Assembly (NCBI GenBank): GCA_026419775.2
Contig: JAOPGA020001083.1
Coordinates: 1 to 58,974 of the forward strand
Source of the DNA: Acrasis kona
Taxonomy: Eukaryota > Heterolobosea > Eutetramitea > Acrasida > Acrasidae
DNA length: 58,974 bases
Reading direction: 5' to 3'
Below are positions 31,501-44,276 of the stretch, in pieces. The notes under the pieces were generated by a model, which did not search any database, had not been told where the DNA came from, and saw nothing but the letters and a program-made list of their open reading frames with translations. A program made the translations under genes and the position numbers. Position 1 is the first letter of the stretch; each line of letters starts with the position of its first letter.

Positions 31501-34500
31501 TATGAGAAGTTCCTTCCAATGCTTGAAAAGTGCTCAATGGTCCAAACAGTCTCACCTTCAATGCTATCAAAATACATTTACAGCACTGATTACAACTTCT
31601 TAGTAAAGTTGGTCGACTATCTAAAATCTCAGAACGAACATGAACTACAGCAGTATAAACACGTCTTTGATGAGAATGAAAACGTTGAATGGTTGCCTTG
31701 CATGAACCAAACATTAGGCTCCATCAAAGATACCCTTCCAAAATCTAGCTACAATCTTGTTCACACCGTACCAGGGGTACACATTTGTAACATTGATGTT
31801 AGCAAAGCACTACAAAAGATCTTCAATTGGAATCAAAGCGTGCCCATCGATATGGTGTTGCAACACATGGAGAACATGCAGGTTGAATATGCAGATGGAA
31901 GGATCACACAAGAATCATTCATGACCATTCTATATGATCAGATCTATTCGTATTTAGATTCAGTTTCACAAGATGAGCAACAGGCTGAAAGGATCAAAGA
32001 TATTGGTTATCTTGTCATTGAAGGTAGAAGAGTGCCATACAGTGCCGTCGCTGAATCGTACCCAAAATCCTGGAATGCCGATTTTTCGCCTTACATCTAT
32101 AAACTACCAAAGTCACTTCTCAAATACAAGAAACTATTAAATGTGACTGGCGTAAAGCAGCAGTTTGACTGTGATGATTTATTCAAAATACTGGAAGGAA
32201 TTCCTTCTCACCACGATCCCAGCTCCAAGATACAAACTGCAATACAACTCATGAACTTGATCACCAGCGAGAGATTCACGAATGATAAAATCACAAGTGG
32301 ACAAGTAGAACTGCCTACTCAATCAGGTAAATTCCTGCCTGCCAACAGAACATTTTATCAAAAAAGTAATTCATGCAATGAATATGAATCAAAGCGATTG
32401 AATAGTTCCATTTCCTTTGAAATAGCGCAGCATTTTAACGTCCAGTCTCTCGAAGACCATGTAGCAGTAGAAAATCAACTCTGGGTCGAAGACTTTGGTC
32501 AATCTGAGGATTTGTGCGATCGTATCAATAATATTATCAAAGAATACAGCGACAAAGAGTCCCTGTTCAGAGAATTACTACAAAATGCAGATGACGCTGG
32601 TGCAGATCAGTTCTCTATGATATTGGATCTAAATCACTACCCCACTAGTAGCATCATTAAAGGCCACTCTAATGACATACAAGGCCCAAGCATCATTGCA
32701 TATAACAACAAAACGTTCAAAGACTCTGACTGGAAATCCATTCAAAATATTAACGGTAAATTCAAAATTCATGAAAAATCGAAAATTGGAAGGTTTGGTC
32801 TTGGTTTCAACACTGTGTATCGCTACACTGAAGTACCATGCATTCTATCTGGTGATAAACTTGCTTTCTTAGATCCTCAACAAAAGTACATTCCTTGTGG
32901 AAAAATGCCAGGACTTTGCTACAATGTCATCAAGACATCGAGCACGTTTGAGGATACATACAAGCCATTCGCCAGATCTGAAATAAAATACGACACGAGA
33001 AAGAAATTGGATGGTACGCTCATAAGAATACCACTTCGAACAAGAAAACAAGCAGAAACCAGTAGATTGCTAAATGAAGCTGTAACGACGGACATGGCTA
33101 TTAAACTAATCGATCAATTCAAACAGGACGCTCCCAACTTGCTTATCTTTTTGAACAACATCCGCCACATCAAATTATATATTGACGACGAGAATGGTTC
33201 AAGAGAGATTGTAAGTATTTCGAAAACAAGATCAGCAGAACTTGATTATATGAGTGATGATGTTTACCAGGTAGAAAATTACCTGCATGCTCAAACTTCT
33301 AATAAAGTTGCCGGTACCAAACCGATTGCAAGCTCACGCGTTGGCAAGGTAGATATGATTATCAAAGACGGGAAGGAGAACAAGCGCACATGGCTGGTAT
33401 CTGGATATACAGCAGGTACCAATAGTATGCAATTTGCTATAGACCATTGCAAAAATAAAATAACAGAGAAGCATCGCATGATTCCACATGCATCAGTTGC
33501 TATCGAGTTAACCAGTACGACCGCCAACAGGAAACATAACATGTATTGTTTCCTGCCAATTATTCAGACCAAATATGAGTTGCCGTTCCATACAAATGGG
33601 TACTTTGAACTCTATTCTAGCCGTATGGATTTGATTCAGAATCAAAACAGTGGTCATTGTGATATTTCAGAATGGAACAATCTTCTTATATCAGAGTGCG
33701 TAGCTGTTAGCGTTGTTAATCTCATTCAGCATCAATTGGAACATCTTACATCAAAGATTCCATATCTCAAAAGTACAAAAGACATTGATCAGAAGTACTC
33801 CTCCTTGTTAAGCTTGTTCCCACATGTCGCACCTGACAGTAACTTTTATTGCTTAATTAGACCCTTCTACCAACTCATTTCTCAAAAACCATTTTTTTAT
33901 TTAATAAATTCATCGAAATTTGTTTGTTTGAAAGACACTATTGTGTTGAGCAAAGAGAACCAAAGACAGAATATTGACTTGGTCATTAAAAGACTTCCTC
34001 TTGTTATTTTGAACGAAACAATCATTCAGAAATTCAAGGAGAGCAAAGTAGAGTTAAACATGTTTAACAAGAACAATATCGCTGCTTGGTTCAAACTACA
34101 AAAGAATGTTGTTGACATCAGTGCTGAATTTGTTGAACAATTGTGGAAAGTTTTATTACAACCTTCGGATGAACAAATGCCGTCATTTAAGAAACTACCT
34201 GTGGTGAACCGTGCTGGAGGAATATGTTTCTTATCAAGGCGGAATAAACTTTACGATCAGGGAGATAATGTCTATCTATTTACGGTGATTCCTAGTTTAA
34301 AGAGTCAATTTATCATGATACCAACAAATTTAAACAATCTTGAGCCTTTTACCAAAAAATATAGTTATCAAAACTTCATAAATGATATGAATGGAGTTGA
34401 GATACCTCCATACTCGAAGGAACATGATCTTTATTATGATGCTCTTTACAAACTCGTTATTAGAGCAGTAGATGATAAGACATCAATATTACAACAAAAG

Positions 34501-37221
34501 TATCCAATAGTACCTACAAATAACGGAATGAAACGCCTTGATCAAATAAAAAATGTGTACCACTCAGAAGATTCCAGACTCACTAATGTATTGAGCGAGA
34601 TAGGCGTTGATGTTCTAAAAATGGATAACAACCCTCTCTGTTCATTGTACGCCAACATCAAGCGCCTTGTCACAGTTATAAATGACCGAAAGACTTTGTG
34701 TGATGCTCTGTATCTATCGAATTTTGATAAAATGAAGAACGAGAGCTGTGATACAATTGTTAGTTGTTATTACGACTTACGTGCATCAAATGATCGCACT
34801 CTAGACATTCTTAATTTCCCGTTGTTTCCACTCATTAATGGCGAAAGAACTACACTCAAAGAATTGAATGCTGACATTTATTTGAATAACCCTTTAGGGG
34901 ATGCTTTACTAGAATCAACAAAATGTCCTCCCATAAAAATTTTGAAAAATTCTCATCCATATAGTTACATCTACCATGATGTAAAACAACTTAAGAAATT
35001 TGATTATCTTCACTTTGCTGAACATCATGTTTTCAAAAAATGGTTCGAAAAACAAGATGAAGAAACATGTCATAAACACTTGGAAGTTTTGAGGCAACAC
35101 ACTTTAAACTTCGTAATCAAACGAAATAACCAATTATTTGAAAAAATCAAATGCTTAAAGTTTGTTGTTGGTGAAGATAATTCCAAGTATAGTATTTCAG
35201 AATTGTATGACCCCACAATTGCTTTGTTCCAATCATTTGGCAAAAACCTTCAACTTGTCTTTCCATCAACACAATTTGCTGAACCAAAATGGATTAGTTT
35301 ATTGAAGCCTTTAGGAATGATTACAACCATTAATAAGTCATTCGTCGTAAGGTGTTTGATGTTATTGATGCAAGAGAAGGACGAGAAATTAGCGATTGAA
35401 AAATTCAGTGAACTTAAGCCATATATAGAATTATTCTCCGAAGATGTTGATGTGATAAATAATGCGGTAGTTCCGATCGTTAAATTGGATCAAACAAAGT
35501 ACCCTAATTGCATGAAAGTAGATACTTTATTCAAAAATATCAAGAACGTTGTTGACTATAGCTCCGTTGACTTGGTTTTTACGACGAAGCATGTGTTTAA
35601 TCACTCTTACTTGGGCTACATCAAAAAATTACACCCAAATTATAAAATCGAATCTATAGATGTTTACAACCATTTGAAAACAATATGTCAGCTGCCAATA
35701 ACCGAAAACACAAGCAGGGTTGTAAAGAACATTTATAACCATCTACACAAATACACTGTTGACATGCCTAAAGATCTACAAGAGTACCCAGTAGTATTGT
35801 TAAACAACGAGTTTATACGCCCTAATAGAGTGTTCTCAAGCATTGAGAAGGATTATAAACCATTCATATACAAACTACATCCAGAGTATCTAAAATCACT
35901 CAAGTTCTTCCAATGCGTAGGAGTAGAGGATCAACCCAGTAGGGAGATATGTCGAAGTCTTTTGAATGAACTATTTTACATGAATAAAGATCAAACACGA
36001 TGTAATCCGACACAAGTGGATCTATCATTGTATCTAATTCGCACACTAGTTACAAAATACAATGATGATCTTTTTGACAGCTATCTATTGGATCACCGCA
36101 TTGCGTTGCAACAAATCAATCACATAACAGTCAACAATGCACCTTATCTACTAAAGAAAATACATGATGATACGTTCAACTTTTTACATCCAGAGTTGAT
36201 CGACCTTGCATCCAAACTCAACTTGAAGTATTTATCTCAACAAGTCACGTCCGAATACTCATCAGGAGATAAAATTGAACAAGCAACAAAATACGATGTG
36301 CAGTCCATTCAGTCCAAGATTCGTAGTCCAGAATTTAGGAGCAGCGTGCTTCGCCTCTTTATGAACCAAATGAGCCACTGCGAGCAAATACCCATCAACA
36401 AATACAACAACTTGCAAGAGCAGTTAAAAAAGTTAGAAAGTATTGAGGTGTCTGAAGTGGATCAAATACAGTGCATATACAGACATGATGGTAAAGACAT
36501 TTCGAGAAGAGATGTAGAACCTGTATCAAGTTGTGTTTACGAACAATCCATGTTGCTACTTCCCCAAAGATACTCTAATTTGATAGACATTTATTTAATT
36601 ATTGCGAGAGAACTCAACAAGAGCTTCATGTTGCAAGATCAATCGTTGTTGCTCATCCTTTTGAAAACCGATATAGAAAATATGGTGTCTGTGTTAGATG
36701 AATACGGAGTGCCCAATACAGAGGACAATACTCTGTCATTGATCAGAAAATTAGGCCACCAGGTCGACGCTGAGGATGACCATAAATTTGTAGTTCCAGT
36801 CAGTGCAGACAATGTAACCGTAGATGAGTTAGTCGCGTACATCAAGGATAATATCAAATATTATGGCAGAGTTCTCTGCATCAAAAATTATTGTTCGATA
36901 GACACTGGAAGTGGAGCTGTTGAAATGAAATTATCTGACTTACTAAAATACCAAGAAGCTGTTACTAATGTGACATTGAATGCGCCATCTAGATCACCTA
37001 TTGATGCATTAAAAGATTCTCTTAGATGTAGCATCTCGCGCAGCGTCTTTGTAGACCCTGTGGTAGCATGCGATGGTGTCACATATGAAAGAGAATACAT
37101 TTTAAGTTGGTTCAGTCGCCATATGACATCGCCTGTTACGAACTTGAGGCTAGAAAATACCAGGGTTATTCCAAACTTACTTATCAAAACAATTGTATCA
37201 GATTTTTCTTTCGAAAATTAA
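28548..37221 (+). CDS. Giant sacsin-like protein with two sacsin/HATPase repeats and a C-terminal U-box
   Basis: Exon 1 is 28548-28671; a 39-nt intron (28672-28710) that is a multiple of three and stop-free follows; exon 2 is 28711-30059; a 29-nt GT-AG intron (30060-30088) follows; the rest runs to 37221. After splicing, repeat 1 starts SFGQSIPLTQILKNILKDYP with the Bergerat-fold box LRELLQNADDAGATEF and GRFGIGFNSVYHLTD. Repeat 2 (about 32490-33000) has FGQSEDLCDRINNII, ELLQNADDAGAD and GRFGLGFNTVYR. The last 75 residues are a U-box (RCSISRSVFVDPVVACDG, YEREYILSWF, SPVTN). Sacsin is an Hsp90-like co-chaperone; the U-box adds predicted E3 ubiquitin-ligase activity. Two +1 frame breaks remain, near 30640-30650 and 31181-31193; the first could be a 22-nt intron (30639-30660). 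About 2,870 residues in total if all joined. Confidence 0.85.
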
Positions 37222-37349
37222 TAAAGTATTTGTTTTATCTACATAAATATCTATTCTGATTACAAAAAAGAAATGAAAGCATTGACGACCTCGGGTTAAC
37301 TAGGAGAGATCAGATAATTGATGATCAAATACTGTAAAATAACTATTTA

Positions 37350-38681
37350 TCAATTTATTACAAGGAGGGTTGCAAAAGCAAAAGCTATCGTGAATAGTAA
37401 TGTAGTTGTTAAACTCACAGCATGAGACGCTTGTCTAGCATTGTCTTGTCCATTCTCATTTTGACCTGGTTTTGTGGCTGAATCTGTAGGCTTCAACGTA
37501 GCAATTATAGTTGAAGAAGTGGTCGTAGCTGGATCACTTTTGGATGGCGCTGCAGTGGTTGAATGTGCGATTGTACTTTGGATTGCAGATGGAGCATTAG
37601 TGTGAGCGTTAAAGCCACATATATTGGTGGAAAGAGATACTGATTTATATGTGTTAGTCCGTAAACTGTATGTGGCGATTCGGTCAAAGTTGTTGTTAGT
37701 TTCGTAACCAAAATAAACAATGTTATTAGCTATTCCTATCCCTATTGGACCGGTCGAAGACCCTGGTTGACCATTCGGTGAAACCTGGAAGGTAGACATC
37801 ACAGATGTGTGTGGTATCGTATGCTTGAATGCATCCAGATTGGTGTTCGAGTAAACATCAACTTGAAATGATGTGGCAGAAGCTCCACCGCGAGATGACA
37901 TGTAATCATTGTAATATCCAACAATAATGGTATTAGGATTTTTAATGTCATTGTAGATTGTTGGCGTGACAACTGAATCACTCTGTGCGCTTTTAACGAA
38001 AGTAGCTCCAGTAGCATTGATACTGTACAAACCAACTGTTCTAGTATACGCAGAAGCAATTTGATTGATTGGGGCCACAGAGTTACCATTACTTCCAAAT
38101 ACAGTGTATGATACTGATCCTAATTTGAATGTATCTAAGTTGATAGAGTTGTATGTTTGTGTGCAGTAGTTGTTATCGCAGTTTTGAGATAGTGATACAT
38201 ATATAGCTTTGTTCGGTTTAGAGAATATGTATCCATAAACAAATGATGGCAATGTAACAGTACCCTGGATTTGAAGAGATGACGTACTGTATCTTTTAAC
38301 AGCAAATGGTGAACCGTCCTGCTGTTGGTTTTCACGAATGTTCAAATATATGTATGATGATGTTATAGTCACATCAGAAATATATGCGGATCCCATATTA
38401 ATGGCTGTACTTGTAACTCCGCTGAAAACATTAATTCTAAATAAGACATTCCTAAACTCATTCAAGTAGTAGATGTAATCTCCCGGTGGATCTGATACGT
38501 AGAAGCTTGCAGCGGTGGGAACCGTTATTGATGTACTTAGAAAACATGAGGTGTTTAAATTTGTTAAGGAGTACTTCAAAAGAGTAGAATCCTTTAACAC
38601 GAAAACTGTCTCTCCGTCCGATATCACTGATTTTGTTAACACATAGACTGCTAGCGATACAAGTATGATAATGATTTTCAT
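37350..38681 (-). CDS. Secreted or cell-surface protein with probable GPI anchor, beta-propeller-like
   Basis: Intronless, 443 residues. A signal peptide (MKIIIILVSLAVYVLT) leads into a Ser/Thr/Asn-rich body with recurring short beta-type segments (SDPPGDYIYYLNEF, YISDVTITSSYIYLN, KPNKAIYVSLSQN). The spacing suggests a propeller of the kind found in surface proteins with NHL or quinoprotein-like folds, but no canonical repeat motif is complete. A Ser/Thr-rich stalk (TTAAPSKSDPATTTSSTII) and a terminal hydrophobic tail (TTTLLFTIAFAFATLLVIN) suggest GPI attachment. Function unknown. It converges on the sacsin-like gene, 128 nt apart. Confidence 0.65.
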   Translation of the reverse strand: MKIIIILVSLAVYVLTKSVISDGETVFVLKDSTLLKYSLTNLNTSCFLSTSITVPTAASFYVSDPPGDYIYYLNEFRNVLFRINVFSGVTSTAINMGSAYISDVTITSSYIYLNIRENQQQDGSPFAVKRYSTSSLQIQGTVTLPSFVYGYIFSKPNKAIYVSLSQNCDNNYCTQTYNSINLDTFKLGSVSYTVFGSNGNSVAPINQIASAYTRTVGLYSINATGATFVKSAQSDSVVTPTIYNDIKNPNTIIVGYYNDYMSSRGGASATSFQVDVYSNTNLDAFKHTIPHTSVMSTFQVSPNGQPGSSTGPIGIGIANNIVYFGYETNNNFDRIATYSLRTNTYKSVSLSTNICGFNAHTNAPSAIQSTIAHSTTAAPSKSDPATTTSSTIIATLKPTDSATKPGQNENGQDNARQASHAVSLTTTLLFTIAFAFATLLVIN

Positions 38682-38759
38682 TGTTGTTTTAAACCAATAA
38701 TCGACGACCTATGGTCTCTCAAAGCTATTTAAACAAATGTACTTACCAAAAATGGCCAT

Positions 38760-39311
38760 TGACTGACTATTTATAACAGCCAATTAACAAATGTCAGACT
38801 ACAACAATGAGATGGGGCTCTTATTACAAAAAATATTTCGAAAAAACGCGTTTGAAGTCTTGAAGGATGGTCACCATAATAAAAAGACTTAGTTTATTTA
38901 CAATGTTTACATTTTTAAAAATATGTTGCTGAACATGTTGATTGCTTTCTAGTAAGGTCTCATAATATGCATTGTCCACTGATCCATGGAATTGTAATAA
39001 AAAATCAACCTGAGATCAGAATGGAACGCTAAACAGCTTAACAAGCCCAAACAACGTATTACGTGCTTCATATATTCGTACTATATGTGCTCTCACATAC
39101 AAATATATTTCTTTGATAAAAAAAGTTGTAACTTAGAAAACGTATAATGTGCGAGTAAGGAGCAAATGGCAAATAGAGAAGATTAACTGGAGACGTCTTA
39201 AGGTAATATCGACCTGTATTCATAAACTTTGACCAGTAACTAACATTTGTACTTGCTCTTCTTCGGGTTGACCTACGCATTTTTTTAAGTAACATTGAGT
39301 TTCTTTTTCTG
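38760..39311. other. Intergenic region left of an uncertain ORF
   Basis: No supported gene. A minus-strand frame at 39068-39403 contains a basic segment (KKMRRSTRRRASTNVSYWSK) but has no recognisable homologue and overlaps the equally uncertain plus-strand ORF, so I leave it uncalled. Confidence 0.3.
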
Positions 39312-39740
39312 ATGATACCCCATGAATATAAGTCAGTTAACAAAGATGTATGCCAGAGTATATATTGGAATCTTTTAATTTTAGAAATCTCAAGAGTGGC
39401 CACATCCTCACAGTTTGAGTTTGAACTTCAGCAAACAAAAAGATGTGACTGGTACTACAATTTCTCTTTACTTAGGGATATGCGTAAATCTTATTATGAT
39501 GATCTTACTAAAGATAATTCTTACCACAACATTGCACATTTAAATCAACTCACTGACAAACAGAGCAAAGCTATTTCAAAGACCAACGGCCATTATTCTT
39601 CAATAACCAAAAGTAATTTATTAAAGGCGTTGGGTTGGAGATCCAGAGTTAGCTATATCTTTTATCAAGTAGAGAACACATTATCTGAACTTAAATCTCC
39701 GTTCACCACAAATCATCATCAGGAGAAAACGGGGAAATAA
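39312..39740 (+). CDS. Hypothetical ORF, low support
   Basis: A 142-residue frame with plausible polar composition (QQTKRCDWYYNFSLLRDMRK, SKTNGHYSSITKSNLLKALG). It ends 147 nt before the cyclase start and has an AT-rich trailer. The frame stays open for about 70 nt upstream of the ATG, so an additional 5' exon is possible, though I found no splice junction that preserves frame. No domain recognised. Confidence 0.35.
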   Translation: MIPHEYKSVNKDVCQSIYWNLLILEISRVATSSQFEFELQQTKRCDWYYNFSLLRDMRKSYYDDLTKDNSYHNIAHLNQLTDKQSKAISKTNGHYSSITKSNLLKALGWRSRVSYIFYQVENTLSELKSPFTTNHHQEKTGK

Positions 39741-39887
39741 AGATCTTTTTTTTTATTCCAAGTTTTGTTGTCTAACTTTGTGCGGTGGAGAGTAACCAGG
39801 TGGGAAGTTTCGGAACATTTTGATATCAGGTTGACAATAACTACGGTAGACTATCTTGGCACAAGATAATTCACAACGGTCCTTGCT

Positions 39888-42001
39888 ATGACCAAGCATA
39901 ATATCATCCTTCCTGATGCTTTTGGTTCCTTTCGTACCAAGTCACCATCTACTTTAAATCAGGAGCTAGGTGAAAAAGACATGTACATGGATTCGCAAGA
40001 GGAAGTGAATAAAATTGTAGAGCTAACCAGTACACAAAAAATCATTGGATATCTCCTTTCTCTTAGGGTTAAGACACTCTTAGTTCTACTTTTGTTGTTC
40101 GTTCTCATGTTCGTCGCATTCACCATTGTGATGGCTGTTATATTTCCAAGAAGTTTTTCAAGTCTTGAACAAAGTTATACAAGTGCAACAACGACAAGAT
40201 TCAAGAGACTCGCCTATGACGATTTACAAAGTATCTCCAAGGTAAACAGTCAAGAAAGCCATTTAATAGTTGTAGGTTGGTGGAGCTAACGCGATATGGG
40301 ATTTACCTTTTGAAATGTTGTCAAATTTCAGCGAGGCAGCCGCTGTCGATTTTCGAGACCAAAACATGGCTCCTCAATCAGTTTTCGCCATAGGAGTTAA
40401 TTATTTTGGATTTTATCACATAGATGGAACACTGGCGACAGGAACGGCGGTCGACTTGGAAAATAAAACTGAAATACCTTATTCATTGGATATTCTCAAC
40501 TTACCGTCACCTCTCATGATTGGGTATGGCGATACATCTACACGTAACGGAGGTTATATGATGATTGATTCGAACATTTGTGCAGTAATCACACAACAAG
40601 TGGAACCAGTACGTTTAGTCGAAAAAACAAAACGTGACTAACATTATATAGTCTCAACAAGACGGGAGCGTTGCAGGATGGATGCTTATGGCGGTGAGAA
40701 TTACGCCAAGAATTATTCAAACATTTGCCGATAAGGGACAATTCTGCGTGAGCATACATTCAATGAACGAAACTACTGATCCAGTAGTGTCAAAGTATGG
40801 GGCACTTGTTAAAAGTCGTAGTTCGAGCAACATTACTTTAACATCACCTTCATGGACGATTGGAGGTTCATTTGCAATTGCAACCGTAACTGAACCTGGA
40901 AAAGATAGAAAATGTTGGGGATCAGATGGCAACGCTATGGATGGGGACAGAATTGGTTCTTATGGATCTATAGATGACGTCAACCAGCAGCCAATATTCA
41001 TCGTCAGCACGGATCTTCCAAGAGACATTAACAATTTGTCGACGTTTTCGATTTTGATGGCATTTGGTATGGTCGGTATTGTGGTTGTGTTATCCAGCGT
41101 AGGCATTATTATATTTATTGAGAGAGGAGTGTTGAGTCCAGTTCTGCGCTTGATAAAAAATGTTAGGGAAATCACGTATAGAAATGACCCTAGCATGAGA
41201 GTAGAAGTTAAAAGTAAGGACGAATTGGGAGTCATGTCCAATAACATTAATCAAATGTTGGCCAATATCGAAGTCGCCCAAATGAGTCTTCAGAGAGAAC
41301 AGGAAAGAAGCGAAGAATTACTCCATAGCATGCTTCCGTCAGCCATCAGCAGAAAATTGAAAGGTATTCAATCTTCAGATGTGCAAGACTTTTTTATAGC
41401 CGATAGCTTCAGCGAGGCATCTATTGTATTTTCTGATATCGTTAAATTTACCGACTGGTCAAGCACGCTCAAACCGACACAACTTGTATGGTACCTCAAC
41501 GTGATTTTTTCTGCATTTGATGAAGTTTGTGAAAGGAACCAAGTTGAAAAAATAAAAACTATTGGTGATGCCTTCATGTGTGTGAGTGGGGTGCCCGAGT
41601 ACTCTCCTTACCATGCAATTCGTGCGGTCAATCAAGCTCTTGACATGATTGATGCTTTGCTTACAATAAATGAATATTATGATTTGGACCTAAAAATCAG
41701 GTTAGGAGTCAATACGGGACCTGTAGTGGCTGGTATTATTGGTTCTAAAAAATTCTTGTATGATTTGTGGGGTGATGCTGTAAATGTGTCTAGTAGAATG
41801 GAGAGCAATGGAATCCCTAATAAAATTCATATATCCTCCAGTACTTATGAACTGGTGAAACATGTTGAAGAATTTGAAATCTATGACAGAGGAGTCATGG
41901 AGATTAAAGGGAAGGGCAGCATGAGAACATATATTATACAACCTAGAAAGGAAAGAGGCTTTACACCCAAAGGTGGATTTAAATCTTATTGTGAATTGTA
42001 G
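39888..42001 (+). CDS. Membrane receptor-type adenylyl cyclase (sensor domain, HAMP, class III catalytic domain)
   Basis: Three exons, 39888-40241, 40276-40608 and 40652-42001, with introns of 34 and 43 nt, give 678 residues. The first membrane helix (TLLVLLLLFVLMFVAFTIVM) is followed by an extracytoplasmic domain with CHASE4-like features (ANAIWDLPFEML, then GSVAGWMLMAVRITPRII). A second helix lies around 41060-41125, then a HAMP region and a signalling helix (QREQERSEELLHSMLP). The cyclase domain has both metal-binding aspartates (FSDIVKFTDWSS and KTIGDAFM), the adenine-selecting Lys (KIKTIGD) and Asp (LYDLWGDAVN), and the transition-state Asn/Arg in VNVSSRM. It is therefore predicted to make cAMP as a homodimer in response to an external ligand. 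Confidence 0.93.
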
Positions 42002-42910
42002 AGCGTTAGTGGAGTTACTTTTGGCTGAGCTGTACATTGGAAGAGTTGCTAGCGAAAATTTCTGGTACCTGTAGTATGTGTGCAACGTAATTCAAAAGAA
42101 TTCGGTTGGTGCCGAAGAAAGAATAAAAGACATCCCTCAACCCCACTATTTCAGAACATTTTTGCATCCAACGACCTAGTTGCATTTTAATTCGAGAGGT
42201 TTATTACTCTCGTAAAAAGAAGTGGCACACTATCAAATACCATGTGGTGTGTAACATTACTGACGGCCGCATCAATGATGTCCACGGACCGTTTCTTGGA
42301 CATAATCACGACATAACAATATCTTGGTCATGGATGGACTTAAAAGACATACAGATGCATTGAGAAATGATCGCAGCCTACATCCCTTTGCTTTCTATAC
42401 TTGTAGAGATGCAGTCAGCACCAGTAACGAAAGAGATCAACGAATTGTTATTTAAATGTACGCTGAAAGAGTCAATTAAATTTATTTAAGCATATTTAAA
42501 CAAGAATACTCTGTTTATTCCGATTTAAATCAATTAAACAATTTAAATAGTCAACTCGTGTTCCTGCATTTAAATTCTACAAGTCTAATCATTTAAAAAA
42601 ATTGGGTTACCATGGTGTTGATATAAAGGCACTGATGTATCGACGCAAACGTGCCCATCTTCGCTTTCACAGAACTTGCATTTCTTGCACGAGTCCACCA
42701 TTTTAGCGTACAAGACTTACGAATACTCAACTCACAAACATGAAACAACAGATTTAAAGTATTCCAAACAATACAGACTAAAGTATCCCTACGACAATGC
42801 CACGCCACCATTTGTATGATTAATATAATTTAGAGAAGATCGTGTCACAGTAATTCTGTTACAATAGATACTAATTTAGAAATTTCCATTATTATATATT
42901 AGATAGTGGA
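42002..42910. other. Intergenic region containing a DDE transposase remnant
   Basis: Apart from the transposase fragment annotated separately, this 900 nt is AT-rich. The stretch 42455-42600 repeats TTTAAAT-type words several times. No intact gene is visible, and the right end is the promoter of the next gene. Confidence 0.35.
42193..42330 (+). pseudogene. Remnant of a DDE-type transposase (DDE_4, PIF/Harbinger or IS5-like)
   Basis: In one frame from 42193 the DNA reads REVYYSRKKKWHTIKYHVVC, then ITDGRIND, VHGPFLGHNHDI and a stop soon after. This matches the DDE_4 core, where YYS-x-KKK-x-H-x-x-K is followed by a hydrophobic strand, DG-x-I, and G-x-x-HD carrying the second catalytic Asp (42310-42312). 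There is a stop just upstream of 42193 and no other transposase segment in frame, so only the central part of the domain survives. No terminal inverted repeats or target duplication could be found by eye. Confidence 0.55.
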
Positions 42911-44137
42911 ATGCTTCATGTTTCATTGTTGAAGTGCTTAGTAGAGAGTAATATTTCTAATGGATGTTTAGAGCCTTGCGAGATTGAAACAATGAATAAC
43001 TGCATAATCAACACAAACAACATCACTCTAGAAGATATTACAACAATAGAAGACAGGGATTGGATCAATATTTCCAACACCAGGGATGTGCAAGAGCTGT
43101 TAACTATTGCTTTAAATGAGTTTAAAAATACTTCAAGCTCAAATTACAAAGGATTACTAAAGTCGATCTTGATTCAAATGACCAGTGGTAGCGAGGTAAA
43201 AACACGATCCCACTTTACTAAACTTATAACCAGAGTCTAGAGGCCACTACAACCGTTGCAACAAGTGAATTTCCATCGGTTTTGTCGTATCTAATTTTGA
43301 ATCCATATACGACGTCCAGGGTCACACAGCTCATCTCTCTAATCATGATGAATGTTTCATCAATGCCGGTACTTCACAAAACAGTACAGTGATGAAATTA
43401 CTTCACAAATTAATCACATTTAGATAACATCAAACATGATTAATAACATTATCAACTGGATCAATAACAGCTATCAAGGACAAGAACGAAACAAAACAAG
43501 AAACAACTTTATTACATTTTTGTTAAACATTAGTAAGACTGGTAGACTAGTTGCAGAACAAGCAATGAACTCTAATTTTCTAAACAAATTATCTGAAGTA
43601 ATTAGCACAATACTTCTAAACGAGACACAAGCGTCATTAGTAGAGCAATGCTTTGATATTCTTTTGAAAATAGACCAATCATCTTCATCGCAATTAATTC
43701 TGATCAACGTCGAAAATATATTGAACAAGGTATGCAAAGATGTGCGTTTAGTTTTATTAATAATTGTAAAGTTAAAAACAGGGTCATTAGTTCATATTAC
43801 AAAAGCATCCCAGCTAATTGTTGGGTGCTTGAGGGAATGTGAACACGACCAAAAAATTAAAGAACAAACTGTGACAGAGTATGTAAAAATATTAATTGCG
43901 CACATAATATCGAGAAAAGAACAGGATGAAATTTTCAAGAAATTAACATTGTTGTTATCCGAGATTTCCTGCGAGAACGAAACTGCGAAGAAGGCGACCA
44001 CTTCAATGTTGCAAAATACTTTCAATAATGTATTAAAAGTCAATGAGGTTGGTCTTGGAGACGTCGAATTAATGTTTAAATTTGCGACAGCGATTAGAAC
44101 CAATCGTCAAGAATACTTGTATTTGAGAAATCTGTAA
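42911..44137 (+). CDS. Hypothetical all-helical protein (3 exons)
   Basis: Exons 42911-43195, 43234-43368 and 43424-44137 join at phase-0 junctions through introns of 38 and 55 nt, giving 377 residues. The sequence is leucine/isoleucine-rich amphipathic helix throughout (LLTIALNEFKNTSS, FLLNISKTGRLVAEQAMNSN, LVEQCFDILLKIDQSSSS), suggesting ARM/HEAT-type repeats, with no single repeat clear enough to assign. No membrane segment or signal peptide. Function unknown. Confidence 0.6.
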
Positions 44138-44276
44138 AATTGCTTTGCATTAAACACGTTATATTGACCTGTTGTTTCATTCTTATTAAAGACTTCCTCA
44201 CTGTTCCCACGATTTAGGTGCTTGACATTCACTTTTGTGATTGAAGTGCTTTGTAATAACTTCAAACTTTAACACA

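Noticed and set aside
39068-39403. Minus-strand 111-residue frame with a basic segment
   Set aside because: It overlaps another uncertain frame and has no recognised domain or promoter signal, so support is insufficient to choose it.
40242-40290. Frame break in the cyclase gene as a further +1 shift
   Set aside because: A 34-nt GTAAAC...TGTAG intron restores the frame and a sensible junction (SISK to VGGANAIWDL).
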